A stretch of 64,000 bases of DNA. Origin: JBNNGK01 sp050268245 (GTDB lineage: Bacteria; Pseudomonadota; Gammaproteobacteria; Enterobacterales; Enterobacteriaceae). This document shows positions 35,596 to 44,952 of this stretch, piece by piece. The stretch is taken from positions 248,001 through 312,000 of the forward strand of contig NZ_JBNNGK010000004.1 in assembly GCF_050268245.1 (NCBI RefSeq), read 5' to 3'. The notes beneath the pieces were generated by a model. It had not been told where the DNA came from, searched no databases, and worked only from the letters and a program-made list of their open reading frames with translations. The position numbers and the translations under genes are program-made. Position 1 is the first letter of the stretch; each line of letters starts with the position of its first letter.

Positions 35596-36948
35596 TTAAC
35601 CGCGTTTGGCGGCGATTTCCGCGTGGTGTTTCTTCTCGCTGATCATGGTCAGCAGCAGCAGGATAACGGCGCCGATGCTGCCGCCAATCATCACCATGAA
35701 GCCACCGTCCCAACCGAAGAAGTCCACGGTGTAACCCACAACGGCGCTGGCCGCGACTGAACCGCCCAGGTAACCGAACAGGCCGGTAAAGCCAGCGGCG
35801 GTGCCAGCAGCTTTCTTCGGTGCCAGTTCCAGCGCGTGCAAGCCGATCAGCATCACCGGGCCGTAGATCAAGAAACCGATGGTGATCATACAGGCCATAT
35901 CAATACCGGGGTTGCCGACCGGGTTTAGCCAATAAACGATGGTAGCGATGGTAACCAGCGTCATGAAGAATACGCCGGTGGCGCCACGGTTGCCTTTGAA
36001 CACTTTATCCGACATCCAACCGCACAGCAGCGTACCCGGGATACCCGCGTATTCGTACAGGAAGTAAGCCCAAGAGGATTTATCCAGTGCGAAGTGTTTC
36101 ACTTCTTTCAGGTAGGTCGGTGACCAGTCGAGAATGCCGTAACGCAGCAGGTAAACAAACACGTTAGCGACGGCGATGTACCACAGCAGTTTATTCGGCA
36201 GAATATATTGCATGAAGATCTGTTTAGCGGTCAGTTCTTCTTCTGCTTTTTCTGAATAGTCATCCGGATAGTCGTTTTTATACTCTTCGATCGGCGGTAA
36301 ACCACAGGATTGTGGGGTATCGCGCATCAGAGCGAAGGCTATCAGCGCCACCAGAATGGCACCGAAAGCGGGCATGTACAGCGCCGCATGCCAGTCGTTG
36401 AACCAAGCCATACCCAGCAAGAACAGTAACGGAGGCAAACCGCCGCCGACGTTATGAGCACAGTTCCATATCGAAACGATACCGCCACGCTCTTTTTGCG
36501 ACCACCAGTGCACCATGGTGCGCCCGCACGGTGGCCAACCCATCCCCTGGAACCAGCCGCATAGGAATAACAGTACGAACATCACGGCGATGCTAGAGGT
36601 TGCCCACGGCACGAAACCCATGAACAGCATGACGGCGGCGGCCAGAATCAGGCCCGCAGGCAAAAATACCCGGGGGTTGGAACGGTCAGAAACCGAACCC
36701 ATGATAAATTTCGAAAATCCATAGGCGATGGATATGCCCGACAGCGCGAAACCCAGATCGCCACGGCTAAAACCTTGGTCGATCAGATAAGGCATCGCCA
36801 GCGTGAAGTTTTTACGGACCAGATAGTAAGCGGCGTAGCCGAAGAAAATCCCCATAAAAATTTGCCAGCGCAATTTCCGGTAGAGCGGATCTACCTTATC
36901 GAGCGGCACACGGGAAGTGTGTGCAGCTGGCTTAAAAATACTCAACAT
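35596..36948 (-). CDS. glpT: Glycerol-3-phosphate:phosphate antiporter
   Basis: Protein of 450 residues (E. coli 452), 12 membrane helices of the major facilitator superfamily. Hallmarks: DPLYRKLRWQIFMGIFFGYA, the substrate Arg in YYLVRKNF (about residue 45), WPPCGRTMVHWWSQKERG, and the second Arg in VYLLRYGILDW (about 268). Imports glycerol-3-phosphate, also fosfomycin, in exchange for phosphate. Transcribed divergently from glpABC. Confidence 0.97.
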   Translation of the reverse strand: MLSIFKPAAHTSRVPLDKVDPLYRKLRWQIFMGIFFGYAAYYLVRKNFTLAMPYLIDQGFSRGDLGFALSGISIAYGFSKFIMGSVSDRSNPRVFLPAGLILAAAVMLFMGFVPWATSSIAVMFVLLFLCGWFQGMGWPPCGRTMVHWWSQKERGGIVSIWNCAHNVGGGLPPLLFLLGMAWFNDWHAALYMPAFGAILVALIAFALMRDTPQSCGLPPIEEYKNDYPDDYSEKAEEELTAKQIFMQYILPNKLLWYIAVANVFVYLLRYGILDWSPTYLKEVKHFALDKSSWAYFLYEYAGIPGTLLCGWMSDKVFKGNRGATGVFFMTLVTIATIVYWLNPVGNPGIDMACMITIGFLIYGPVMLIGLHALELAPKKAAGTAAGFTGLFGYLGGSVAASAVVGYTVDFFGWDGGFMVMIGGSIGAVILLLLTMISEKKHHAEIAAKRG

Positions 36949-37305
36949 GAGCGCCTCCGATGGCTTTATCAGTATTACATCCTCAGAGGATCAGTCTCTG
37001 GTGATGATTGTGCGGATATCGATGTGTCGTTTTTTGTTCCATAACGAGCGCCATGCTAGTCAAAACCCCTGGTTGGCTGTGTGATGCATCGCGCATTTGT
37101 TACACTTTTATGAAACTGCGGCGAATTTTGAGCGATTCGTTAACGTTATGAAATAGAGAAAGGCAAAAAAGTCGTGATATTGATCACAATCATGGTTTTT
37201 TATGGACATTTTTCTTTCGTTTTAGGTTCGTTATTGTTCCTTATCAAACAAAAACCGCACTAACTGTGGCTCAATTCCTCCATAATCAGCGATTTTGGGG
37301 GTGTG
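36949..37305. promoter_or_regulatory. Divergent glpTQ-glpABC control region
   Basis: A 357-base region between the glpT and glpA starts. The clear motif is an overlapping CRP/FNR-type site at 37173-37193. Stretches such as ATTCGTTAACGTTAT (37135-37149) and GTTCGTTATTGTTCC (37227-37241) look like partial GlpR operators (consensus ATGTTCGATAACGAACAT), but none is a full match. In E. coli GlpR and CRP act from equivalent sites. Confidence 0.55.
37173..37193 (+). promoter_or_regulatory. Overlapping CRP and FNR-type sites of glpABC/glpTQ
   Basis: CGTGATATTGATCACA (37173-37188) fits TGTGA-N6-TCACA with one mismatch. TTGATCACAATCAT (37180-37193) fits FNR TTGAT-N4-ATCAA with one mismatch. glpABC is the anaerobic dehydrogenase, FNR-activated in E. 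coli, so both are sensible. The 13-base offset implies the two proteins cannot bind together. Confidence 0.65.
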
Positions 37306-38955
37306 ATGAGCAACAATTCACCGGCTAACGAAACGGATGTGATCATTATTGGCGGTGGGGCGACCGGCGCGGGCATTGCCCGTGACTGCGCGCGTCGTGG
37401 TCTACGTTGCATTTTGCTGGAGCGACACGATATTGCTACCGGTGCGACGGGGCGCAACCACGGTTTACTGCACAGCGGCGCGCGTTATGCGGTGACGGAT
37501 AGCGAATCGGCACGGGAATGTATTGAGGAGAACCGCATTCTCAAGCGCATCGCTCACCACTGTATTGAGCGCAGTGACGGCCTGTTCATCACGTTGCCAC
37601 AGGATTCGTTCGACTATCAGCAACAGTTTATTGCCGCATGCCAGCGGGCGGGGATTGACGCCGAGGCTATCGATCCGCAGCAGGCTTTACGGCTAGAACC
37701 CGCCGCTAACCCGGCGTTGATTGGCGCGGTGAGAGTCCCGGATGGCACCGTCGATCCCTTCCGCCTGACGGCGGCCAATATGTTGGATGCGCGCGAACAT
37801 GGTGCGCAGATTCTGACCTACCACCAGGTCATCGGTTTGCTGAGGAATGGCGATCGCGTCAGGGGCGTGCGCGTTTACGACCATCAGAGCGGCCAGCAGT
37901 ACGAGATTCACGCTGAGGTGGTGGTCAATGCGGCCGGTATTTGGGGCCAGCAAATCGCGGAATATGCCGACTTACGTATCCGTATGTTCCCGGCGAAGGG
38001 GGCATTGTTGATCTTGGGGCATCGCATCAACAACATGGTGATCAATCGCTGCCGCAAGCCCGCGGATGCCGACATTTTAGTGCCGGGCGATACCATTTCG
38101 CTGATTGGCACCACCTCAACGCACATCGATTATGACCAGATTGACGACATGCGGGTGACGCCGCAGGAAGTGGATATTCTGATCCGCGAGGGGTCACTGT
38201 TGGCACCGTCACTGGCACAAACCCGTATCTTGCGAGCCTATGCCGGGGTGCGGCCGTTGGTCGCCAGCGATGACGATCCATCAGGCCGTAACGTGAGCCG
38301 CGGCATTGTATTGCTCGATCACGCCGCGCGTGACGGACTGGAAGGGTTTATTACCATAACCGGTGGCAAACTGATGACCTACCGGCTGATGGCGCAATGG
38401 GCGACGGACAACGTATGCGAAAAGTTAGGTATCGACAGCCCTTGTACCACCGCGCAGGAAGCGCTGCCCGGCTCACGTCAGTCGGCCGAGGAAACCGCGC
38501 GCAGCGTGGTGTCATTGCCCGCCAGCATTCGTGGCTCGGCGATTTACCGGCATGGCGACCGCGCGAGCCAGGTGCCTGCTGGCGATCGGTTGGATAACAG
38601 TCTGGTCTGCGAGTGTGAAGCGGTCACGGCCGGTGAAGTGCGTTACGCGGTCAATTCATTGACGGTGAATAATTTGGTCGACCTGCGGCGTCGCACTCGG
38701 GTTGGGATGGGCACCTGTCAGGGCGAGCTGTGCGCCTGCCGCGCGGCCGGGTTGCTGAGCCGCTTTAACGTCACCACGCCGCAGCAATCCATCAGCCAGC
38801 TTTCCCATTTTCTTAATGAACGCTGGAAAGGCGTGCGCCCCATAGCCTGGGGAGATGCACTGCGCGAAAGCGAATTTACCAGTTGGGTTTATCAAGGGCT
38901 ATGCGGTTTAGACGATCGTGGCGATCGCGCACAGGAGGCAGACGATGCAATTTGA
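37306..38955 (+). CDS. glpA: Anaerobic glycerol-3-phosphate dehydrogenase, subunit A
   Basis: Protein of 549 residues from ATG at 37306, after GGGGGTGTG; a GTG one codon earlier is possible. FAD-binding GGGATGAGIARDCARRG (about 15-31), catalytic core, and a C-terminal BFD-like [2Fe-2S] domain with cysteines in LVCECEAVT and GTCQGELCAC. Oxidises glycerol-3-phosphate to dihydroxyacetone phosphate anaerobically. Overlaps glpB by 11 bases. Confidence 0.96.
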   Translation: MSNNSPANETDVIIIGGGATGAGIARDCARRGLRCILLERHDIATGATGRNHGLLHSGARYAVTDSESARECIEENRILKRIAHHCIERSDGLFITLPQDSFDYQQQFIAACQRAGIDAEAIDPQQALRLEPAANPALIGAVRVPDGTVDPFRLTAANMLDAREHGAQILTYHQVIGLLRNGDRVRGVRVYDHQSGQQYEIHAEVVVNAAGIWGQQIAEYADLRIRMFPAKGALLILGHRINNMVINRCRKPADADILVPGDTISLIGTTSTHIDYDQIDDMRVTPQEVDILIREGSLLAPSLAQTRILRAYAGVRPLVASDDDPSGRNVSRGIVLLDHAARDGLEGFITITGGKLMTYRLMAQWATDNVCEKLGIDSPCTTAQEALPGSRQSAEETARSVVSLPASIRGSAIYRHGDRASQVPAGDRLDNSLVCECEAVTAGEVRYAVNSLTVNNLVDLRRRTRVGMGTCQGELCACRAAGLLSRFNVTTPQQSISQLSHFLNERWKGVRPIAWGDALRESEFTSWVYQGLCGLDDRGDRAQEADDAI

Positions 38956-40213
38956 TGTAGTGATCATCGGCGCAGGATTAGCCGGTTTAAGCTGCGCCGT
39001 TCGGTTGGCCGAATTGGGCAAGCGTTGCGCCGTGGTCAGTTCAGGCCAAAGTGCGCTGTATTTTTCGTCGGGATCGTTAGATTTGCTGTCGCATTTACCG
39101 GACGGTTCGCCGGTTGCCGCGCCGTTAGACGCCTTGACGACGCTGGCACAACAGGCACCGCAGCATCCGTACAGTTTGATGGGGGCAACGCAGGTTGCCA
39201 TGTTGGCGGGGGAAGCTGAACAACTGTTGCAACGTTGCGGTCTGCCGTTACAAGGCGACCGCCGCAACAATCATCTGCGTATCACCCCGCTGGGCACACG
39301 CCGTGCCACCTGGCTTAGCCCGCAGGCGATTCCTACCACGCCGCTTGGCGGCGCGTTACCGTGGCATAAGATTGCGGTAATCGGTATCGAAGGTTTTCTC
39401 GACTTTCAGCCGCAGATGGCAGCCAGTTCGCTGGAACAGCAGGGCGTTAGCGCGACGGTGGGGTATTTACACCTGCCAGCCTTGGATCGGTTGCGTAATA
39501 ATCCTAGCGAATTCCGTGCGGTGAATATCGCCCGAGTGTTGGATTTACCGGCACAGGCGGCGGCATTGGCTGATGAGCTACAGCGGCTGGCTGGGGACGC
39601 GCAGGCTATTTTCCTGCCGGCCTGTTTAGGGTTGGAAGACGATCGGCCGTTGGCTATGTTGCAGCAGGCACTGGGCAAACCGGTTTGTCTACTGCCGACT
39701 TTGCCGCCCTCGGTGCTGGGCATGCGTTTGCATCAGGCTCTGCGCCAACGCTTACAGCAGCTTGGCGGCGTATTGATGCCGGGTGACCGTGTGCTGCGCG
39801 CCGAGATTACCGAGCGGCGCGTTACCGCCCTGTTTACGCGTAACCATACCGATATTCCGCTGCGAGCGCCGCAGGTGGTGTTAGCCAGCGGCAGTTTCTT
39901 CAGTAACGGGTTGGTGGCTGAGTTCGACTGCATACGCGAACCGGTATTTGGTCTGGACGTCTTTAGCCAGGCCGACCGTGCCGATTGGAGCCACCGCGAT
40001 CTGTTTGCGCCGCAGCCTTATTTGCAATTTGGCGTGCGTACCACGGCGCAGTTGCGTGCGATGCGTCAGGGGGAGGCGTTGGAAAACCTTTATGCGATTG
40101 GCGCGGTGGCGGGGGGTTATGATCCGTTGCAGCAAGGCTGTGGCGCAGGCGTGTCATTGTTAAGTGCGCTGTATGTCGCGCAGCACATCGCCGAGCAGGG
40201 AGAATCTGCATGA
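38945..40213 (+). CDS. glpB: Anaerobic glycerol-3-phosphate dehydrogenase, subunit B
   Basis: Protein of 422 residues from ATG at 38945 (MQFDVVIIGAGLAGLSCAVRL, an N-terminal Rossmann nucleotide motif). FMN-containing subunit linking GlpA to the membrane subunit GlpC. The C-terminal AVAGGYDPLQQGCGAGVSL is the conserved FAD/FMN stretch. Overlaps glpA and glpC. Confidence 0.95.
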   Translation: MQFDVVIIGAGLAGLSCAVRLAELGKRCAVVSSGQSALYFSSGSLDLLSHLPDGSPVAAPLDALTTLAQQAPQHPYSLMGATQVAMLAGEAEQLLQRCGLPLQGDRRNNHLRITPLGTRRATWLSPQAIPTTPLGGALPWHKIAVIGIEGFLDFQPQMAASSLEQQGVSATVGYLHLPALDRLRNNPSEFRAVNIARVLDLPAQAAALADELQRLAGDAQAIFLPACLGLEDDRPLAMLQQALGKPVCLLPTLPPSVLGMRLHQALRQRLQQLGGVLMPGDRVLRAEITERRVTALFTRNHTDIPLRAPQVVLASGSFFSNGLVAEFDCIREPVFGLDVFSQADRADWSHRDLFAPQPYLQFGVRTTAQLRAMRQGEALENLYAIGAVAGGYDPLQQGCGAGVSLLSALYVAQHIAEQGESA

Positions 40214-41409
40214 GCCTGTTAAAAGACAACAGTTTTGAGAATTGCATCAAATGCACCGTCTGTACCACGTATTGCCCGGTGGCGAAGGTAAACCCATTGT
40301 ACCCGGGGCCGAAGCAGGCGGGGCCTGACGGTGAGCGGTTGCGGTTGAAAGATCCGGCGTTGTATGACGAGGCGTTGAAATACTGTACTAACTGTAAACG
40401 GTGTGAAGTTGCGTGCCCGTCCGAGGTAAAAATCGGCGATATTATCCAGCGCGCCCGTGCCAGCTTCAGCCAAAGTAAGCCGACGCTGCGTGATGCTATT
40501 CTCAGCCATACCGACATCATGGGATCGCTGTCGTCGCCCTTTGCCCCGATCGTCAACGTCACCACCGGTTTAAAGCCGGTACGTAAATTGTTAGATAAAG
40601 CGTTAAAAATCGACCATCGTCGGGCATTACCTAAATATTCGTTCGGTACATTCCGCCGCTGGTATCGCCAACAGGCACAGCAGCAGGCACGCTTTACGCA
40701 ACAGGTGGCGTTTTTCCACGGGTGTTTTGTTAATTACAACCATCCGCAGTTAGGAAAGGATTTAATCAAGGTTTTCAACGCGATGAATATCGGCGTACAA
40801 CTGCTGAAACGCGAAAAATGCTGTGGCGTACCGCTGATTGCCAATGGTTTTATCGAACAGGCGAAAAAGCAGGCGAAGGTGAATGCAGCATCATTACACC
40901 ATACCGTACTGGAGCAGGGCATTCCGGTGGTCGCCACCTCTTCAAGCTGCACGTTTACCTTACGCGATGAGTATCCACATCTGCTGGAGATCGACACCTC
41001 AGCGGTACGCGAGCGGGTTGAACTGGCGACGCGTTATCTTTACCGCTTGCTGAGCGAGGGGCGTAAGCTACCGTTGAAACACACGCCGTTGCGCGTGGCT
41101 TACCATACGCCGTGCCACATGGAGAAAATGGGGTGGACGGCCTACACCCTGGAATTATTACGACAGATTCCCGGTGTCGAGCTGGTGGTGTTGGAGTCGC
41201 AATGCTGCGGTATTGCCGGTACTTATGGATTTAAGTCAGAGAACTATGAAACGTCGCAAGGGATTGGCGAGTCGTTGTTTCGCCAGATTGAGCAAAGTGG
41301 AGTGGATGTCGTGGTAACCGACTGTGAAACCTGTAAATGGCAAATTGAGATGTCGACCAGCAAGCGTTGTGAGCATCCGATCACATTGCTGGCACAGGCG
41401 CTGCAATAA
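40210..41409 (+). CDS. glpC: Anaerobic glycerol-3-phosphate dehydrogenase, subunit C
   Basis: Protein of 399 residues. Two 4Fe-4S motifs: CIKCTVCTTYCPV (residues about 13-25) and CTNCKRCEVACPS (about 58-70). Two cysteine-rich CCG domains follow: HGCFVNYN...EKCCGVPLI and SQCCGIAGTYGFK. It anchors GlpAB and passes electrons to menaquinone. Four-base overlap with glpB. Confidence 0.96.
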   Translation: MSLLKDNSFENCIKCTVCTTYCPVAKVNPLYPGPKQAGPDGERLRLKDPALYDEALKYCTNCKRCEVACPSEVKIGDIIQRARASFSQSKPTLRDAILSHTDIMGSLSSPFAPIVNVTTGLKPVRKLLDKALKIDHRRALPKYSFGTFRRWYRQQAQQQARFTQQVAFFHGCFVNYNHPQLGKDLIKVFNAMNIGVQLLKREKCCGVPLIANGFIEQAKKQAKVNAASLHHTVLEQGIPVVATSSSCTFTLRDEYPHLLEIDTSAVRERVELATRYLYRLLSEGRKLPLKHTPLRVAYHTPCHMEKMGWTAYTLELLRQIPGVELVVLESQCCGIAGTYGFKSENYETSQGIGESLFRQIEQSGVDVVVTDCETCKWQIEMSTSKRCEHPITLLAQALQ

Positions 41410-41437
41410 ACCGACTCTTGGCGCCGTGGTTGTCGTT

Positions 41438-41458
41438 GGGGCCGAACGGTTCGGCCCC
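41438..41458 (+). terminator. Hairpin between glpC and dcrB
   Basis: GGGGCCGAA (41438-41446), loop CGG, TTCGGCCCC (41450-41458): perfect nine-base stem between convergent genes. No T-run, so it may be a weak or Rho-assisted terminator. Same stem family as 34271-34290. Confidence 0.5.
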
Positions 41459-41512
41459 TATGTTGATCGAAGTGTCATGCCGCAGGGCGTTACCGCGGCC
41501 GCCACTTGATAA

Positions 41513-42076
41513 TTATGGCTTTAGCTTCAGAGTGTTAATGATACTTTCTGATTCACTTTGTGCTTGTTGTTGGTTATCGGCAGGCAGTGTCACTTGAAGG
41601 GTGAGCAGATGATTATCTAGCGTCCCGATCAGCACCGAAGAATAGGCTTTTTGGCCACCGCTGGTGATAATGCTGTCTAGCTGACGCAGCGGGATACCGT
41701 CCACCTCGATAGCTTTGTTGGTTACCACTTGCAGGTTGGCATCGCGTGAGCGTTGTTTTTCTTCCAGGCGCGCCGTCAGCGTTTCCGGGCTGTCCGCCGT
41801 TTTATCACCCAGAATCACGATCACCGCCCGCTGGCCGGTGGTATCGGCATAAACATGCATGTTATTGGCTTGATTGCCCAATTTACCGCTCTGATCGACC
41901 ATGCCGCTCGGCAGAGTAAATGCCAGTTTACCGTCCAGTAAATTGACCTGTTGTCCAGCGGCGGTGTGAGTGGCCGCGTCGTCGGTTGGGGCATGAGTAT
42001 CTTGAGCATCGCCGTCACAAGCGGCCAGGCCGAGGACTAACAGGCTGATACCCATCAATTTTGCTACTTTACGCAT
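41513..42076 (-). CDS. dcrB: DcrB family lipoprotein
   Basis: Protein of 187 residues (E. coli DcrB 185). Lipobox LAAC (Cys about residue 19). The mature part has VNLLDGKLAFTLPSGMVDQSGKL and QANNMHVYADTTGQRAVIVI, typical of DcrB. In E. coli DcrB is an inner-membrane-linked lipoprotein needed for phage C1 infection and for envelope homeostasis. Last of the minus-strand group with the acetyltransferase and yhhQ. Confidence 0.93.
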   Translation of the reverse strand: MRKVAKLMGISLLVLGLAACDGDAQDTHAPTDDAATHTAAGQQVNLLDGKLAFTLPSGMVDQSGKLGNQANNMHVYADTTGQRAVIVILGDKTADSPETLTARLEEKQRSRDANLQVVTNKAIEVDGIPLRQLDSIITSGGQKAYSSVLIGTLDNHLLTLQVTLPADNQQQAQSESESIINTLKLKP

Positions 42077-42155
42077 TGGGCTTCCTTATTCCTTCAGGTA
42101 GATGTGTTCTGCCCGATCGCAACGTATTATGCGTTGAAATGCAAGGCAGATATTG

Positions 42156-42590
42156 TCACACGTTTTTTTCAAGTAATAGTCGATAATCAGCGACTTCGCC
42201 GCTCTTTTCTAGTCCAACAATCTGATAACCGTTACCGATCAGTAGCATCAGCATACTACGAAATTGATTACGGGTTTTTACGCTTAGCCGTCGATAGCCC
42301 CGTTGCTGTACCCAACGCTCTTGTTCCACTAGTAATGCTAGTGCTACGCCGTGGCGACGAAAATCCGGCAGCACGCCGCCTAGCCAGCTATAGAAGCTAT
42401 CTGGTTGCGTTTGATAACCGAGTTTAAAACCGATGGGTTGGCCGTTAAATTCGGCGATAAGTGAGCAGGCCGGCGCTTCGCCGAGGCGTCGTTGCATATC
42501 GCTCAGTGAATACCGGCCAGCGAATTCGGGGATGTGCTGATAGAGCCGCTGAATTTCTGCCAGTGTGGCATGGCGAATGGTTACCGTCAT
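42156..42590 (-). CDS. GNAT family N-acetyltransferase
   Basis: Protein of 144 residues with the GNAT fold: acceptor loop WLGGVLPDFRRHGVALALLVEQERWVQ (acetyl-CoA motif RRHGVA, about residues 76-82) and the later strand NGYQIVGLEKS. Substrate not predictable; neither size nor neighbours indicate a ribosomal-protein or drug acetyltransferase. It lies 79 bases before dcrB and 47 after yhhQ, all on the minus strand. Not present at this site in E. coli. Confidence 0.85.
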   Translation of the reverse strand: MTVTIRHATLAEIQRLYQHIPEFAGRYSLSDMQRRLGEAPACSLIAEFNGQPIGFKLGYQTQPDSFYSWLGGVLPDFRRHGVALALLVEQERWVQQRGYRRLSVKTRNQFRSMLMLLIGNGYQIVGLEKSGEVADYRLLLEKNV

Positions 42591-42637
42591 GGTGGCCTCC
42601 GTATTGCGCAGACCACCATGATAACGGACTGGGCAGA

Positions 42638-43303
42638 TTAACTCAGTTGCAGCGAAGCGTTCTGATGACGATTAGCCAGACGCTTGAGTAACATGTTCAG
42701 CAACACGCCATACATCGGTAGGAAGAATATCAGGCAGATCAGCACCTTGAAGGTATAATCCACGAGCGCTATTTCTACCCAGTTGGCGGCCATGAAGGGG
42801 TCGCTGCTTTTGTAGAATGCGATAAAGAAGAATGACAACGTATCGCTGATATTGCCGAGGAACATGGCGGCGGCGGGCGCGACCCACCAGGCACTGCGTT
42901 GGCGCAAACGGTTAAAGACGTGAACATCCAGAATTTGGCCGAGGACATAGGCCATAAAGCTGGCCACGGCGATACGTGCTACAAACAAATTAAACTGGCT
43001 CAGTGCGGCAAACCCTTGCCATTCACCTTGATAGGTTACGGTCGATATCACGTAAGAGATAAACAGCGCGGGCACCATCACCGAGAGAATAATTCGTCGG
43101 GCAAGCGGTGCGCCAAAAATACGCACGGTGAGATCGGTCGCCAGGAAGATAAACGGGAAAGTGAATGCGCCCCAGGTGGTGTGGAAGCCAAAAATGGTAA
43201 TCGGCAACTGCACCAGATAGTTACTGGAGGTAATAATAAGAATATGAAATAGCGAAAGCCATACCAGCGCGGTCAGGCGCTGCTGAGAAGTAAAAGCGTA
43301 CAT
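42638..43303 (-). CDS. yhhQ: Queuosine precursor transporter YhhQ
   Basis: Protein of 221 residues with six hydrophobic segments; signature TTWGAFTFPFIFLATDLTVRIFG (about 41-63). ECF-like YhhQ takes up 7-cyano-7-deazaguanine for queuosine tRNA modification. Divergent from tusA, the E. coli order. Confidence 0.93.
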   Translation of the reverse strand: MYAFTSQQRLTALVWLSLFHILIITSSNYLVQLPITIFGFHTTWGAFTFPFIFLATDLTVRIFGAPLARRIILSVMVPALFISYVISTVTYQGEWQGFAALSQFNLFVARIAVASFMAYVLGQILDVHVFNRLRQRSAWWVAPAAAMFLGNISDTLSFFFIAFYKSSDPFMAANWVEIALVDYTFKVLICLIFFLPMYGVLLNMLLKRLANRHQNASLQLS

Positions 43304-43553
43304 AACTGACCTTTTTGAAAAATGGGGTGAGGGAACCCATACTTTTCATAGCGACGATCGCTAAAGAAGAGTATATGACGAAAAATTTCTGCGCGGCCGC
43401 ATGATACGCGTTTGCGCAACCAATGCAACGAAATAAATGGTTAAAAGACACGCAAACGTTAACGTGCCTTGCGCAGAAAAACTACCGGCGTAAACTACGC
43501 GGTTATCAGATCTGGCGAGCGTTCGCCGATCGTTATTGATCGAGATAAATTGC

Positions 43554-43808
43554 ATGACTGACATTTTTTCCCAGGCTGACCAAACGTTGGATGCGTTGGG
43601 CCTACGTTGCCCTGAACCGGTGATGATGGTGCGCAAAACCGTACGCCATATGGATAACGGCGCAACGCTGTTGATTATTGCTGACGATCCAGCCACCACC
43701 CGTGACATTCCCGGTTTTTGTCGTTTTATGGAGCATACGCTGGTGGCGCAGGAAACCGAGCGTGCGCCATACCGTTATTTGTTACGCAAAGGTGTCGAGA
43801 ACCCATAA
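43554..43808 (+). CDS. tusA: Sulfur carrier TusA
   Basis: Protein of 84 residues (E. coli 81) from ATG at 43554 (MTDIFSQ). Catalytic Cys in LDALGLRCPEPVM (about residue 20), then ADDPATTRDIPGFCRFMEH. It receives persulfide sulfur from IscS and passes it to TusBCD-E for 2-thiouridine in tRNA, and also feeds molybdenum cofactor synthesis. Confidence 0.96.
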   Translation: MTDIFSQADQTLDALGLRCPEPVMMVRKTVRHMDNGATLLIIADDPATTRDIPGFCRFMEHTLVAQETERAPYRYLLRKGVENP

Positions 43809-43827
43809 CCACGACGCGAGTGCCCGA

Positions 43828-44952
43828 TCAGTGCGGTTTTTTCTGCCGTTGCCGGGCGTCTTCGGTTTGCGCGTGCTGGGCCAACGCGTGGAAATCCCTT
43901 AGCGTGTAGTAATGCACCGGCATGGGCAGGTGGCGCATGGATTTCCCCGGCCACAGTTGCAGTTCGCCTAAGGTCTGTAACCTCAGGCCATTGACCTGCT
44001 GCGGCAGCATTAATCGCTGCGGCGCGGTACGTTCAAAAGGCGGCTGCATAGGCAGGCGATTGTCGCCGGTCTCGTAATCACGCTTTAGCACCAGAAACTT
44101 CTCTGGCACCCGACGATGGCTGTTCCACCAGTCACCGTCGATACCGGCAAATTGCTGTTGTGTTTCGTCGATTGACACGGCACCGAGCTGCGCCAGCGCG
44201 TCGGGCAGCAGGCTTTCCATCGCCGTATTGTAAGCGCCGATCGACACCGCCTGGCCTTGCAAGATGGCATCAATCGCCAGTCGCGCGCCCAACAGATTGG
44301 AATAGAGATCTTCCGGTGAGAATGCCGACACTTCTTCAGAGAACCCCGGTACGGATTGATAACCGTACCACTGCGCAATTTCATGCCAGGCTGCCATTTG
44401 GAAGGCCAACTCTCCGGCCAAATAGGCGGCCAGCGTGTAGCGTTGTGCGGCATCATGCGGTGGCGTGAAGGCGTTGAGTTGGATGCGCCGCTGCGCCAGT
44501 TCTGCGCTTAAGTCCAGGTACCAGTCTTGGCCGAGCCTCGGTAAGATTTGGCTGAATAAAAACAGTGTGTTGTCAGCGGTATCGCGAACATGGGCGACAT
44601 CGATAAATCCACCGCGCCGGGTGTACAGCAACCCGACCTGCTCTCTGCTCAGGCCTAGCAAATTGTTAATGGCACCCAATGCGCTGTCGTTATATTGATG
44701 GATGCCCAGTTTATCCGCGTCGACGACGTTGCCTAATTGATAGAACGGTATCGGTATGCCCAGCGCTTGTACCTTAAGATTAAAACCAAATGCGCAACAG
44801 GGACGCAGCCCATCCGGTGGCGACAGCCCACTGACCACCGGCCAGTTGATGCGCGTTTCACGCGTGGGTTGCGCGGTGAGGAGCGTTTCGGGCGTTTGGA
44901 CGGCCTGCACCGCCGCTGTGAAAAAGGTAAATAGCAGCGCGATAAAACGCAT
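43828..44952 (-). CDS. DUF4056 domain-containing exported protein
   Basis: Protein of 374 residues from ATG at 44952; TTG one codon upstream is in frame. Signal peptide to about VQAVQ (residue 19). The conserved parts GLRPCCAFGFNLKVQALGIPIPFYQLGNVV, YTRRGGFIDVAHVRD and a central AWHEIAQWYGY recall DUF4056 proteins. HEIAQWYG resembles a helix with a His-Glu pair, but no full HExxH is present. Third gene of a tightly coupled operon with two outer-membrane beta-barrel genes (TGATG junction). Function unknown. Confidence 0.72.
   Translation of the reverse strand: MRFIALLFTFFTAAVQAVQTPETLLTAQPTRETRINWPVVSGLSPPDGLRPCCAFGFNLKVQALGIPIPFYQLGNVVDADKLGIHQYNDSALGAINNLLGLSREQVGLLYTRRGGFIDVAHVRDTADNTLFLFSQILPRLGQDWYLDLSAELAQRRIQLNAFTPPHDAAQRYTLAAYLAGELAFQMAAWHEIAQWYGYQSVPGFSEEVSAFSPEDLYSNLLGARLAIDAILQGQAVSIGAYNTAMESLLPDALAQLGAVSIDETQQQFAGIDGDWWNSHRRVPEKFLVLKRDYETGDNRLPMQPPFERTAPQRLMLPQQVNGLRLQTLGELQLWPGKSMRHLPMPVHYYTLRDFHALAQHAQTEDARQRQKKPH

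Noticed and set aside
43828..44952. DUF4056 protein as a zinc metalloprotease because of its HEIAQWYG helix
   Set aside because: The motif lacks the second His of HExxH, so no protease claim is justified.
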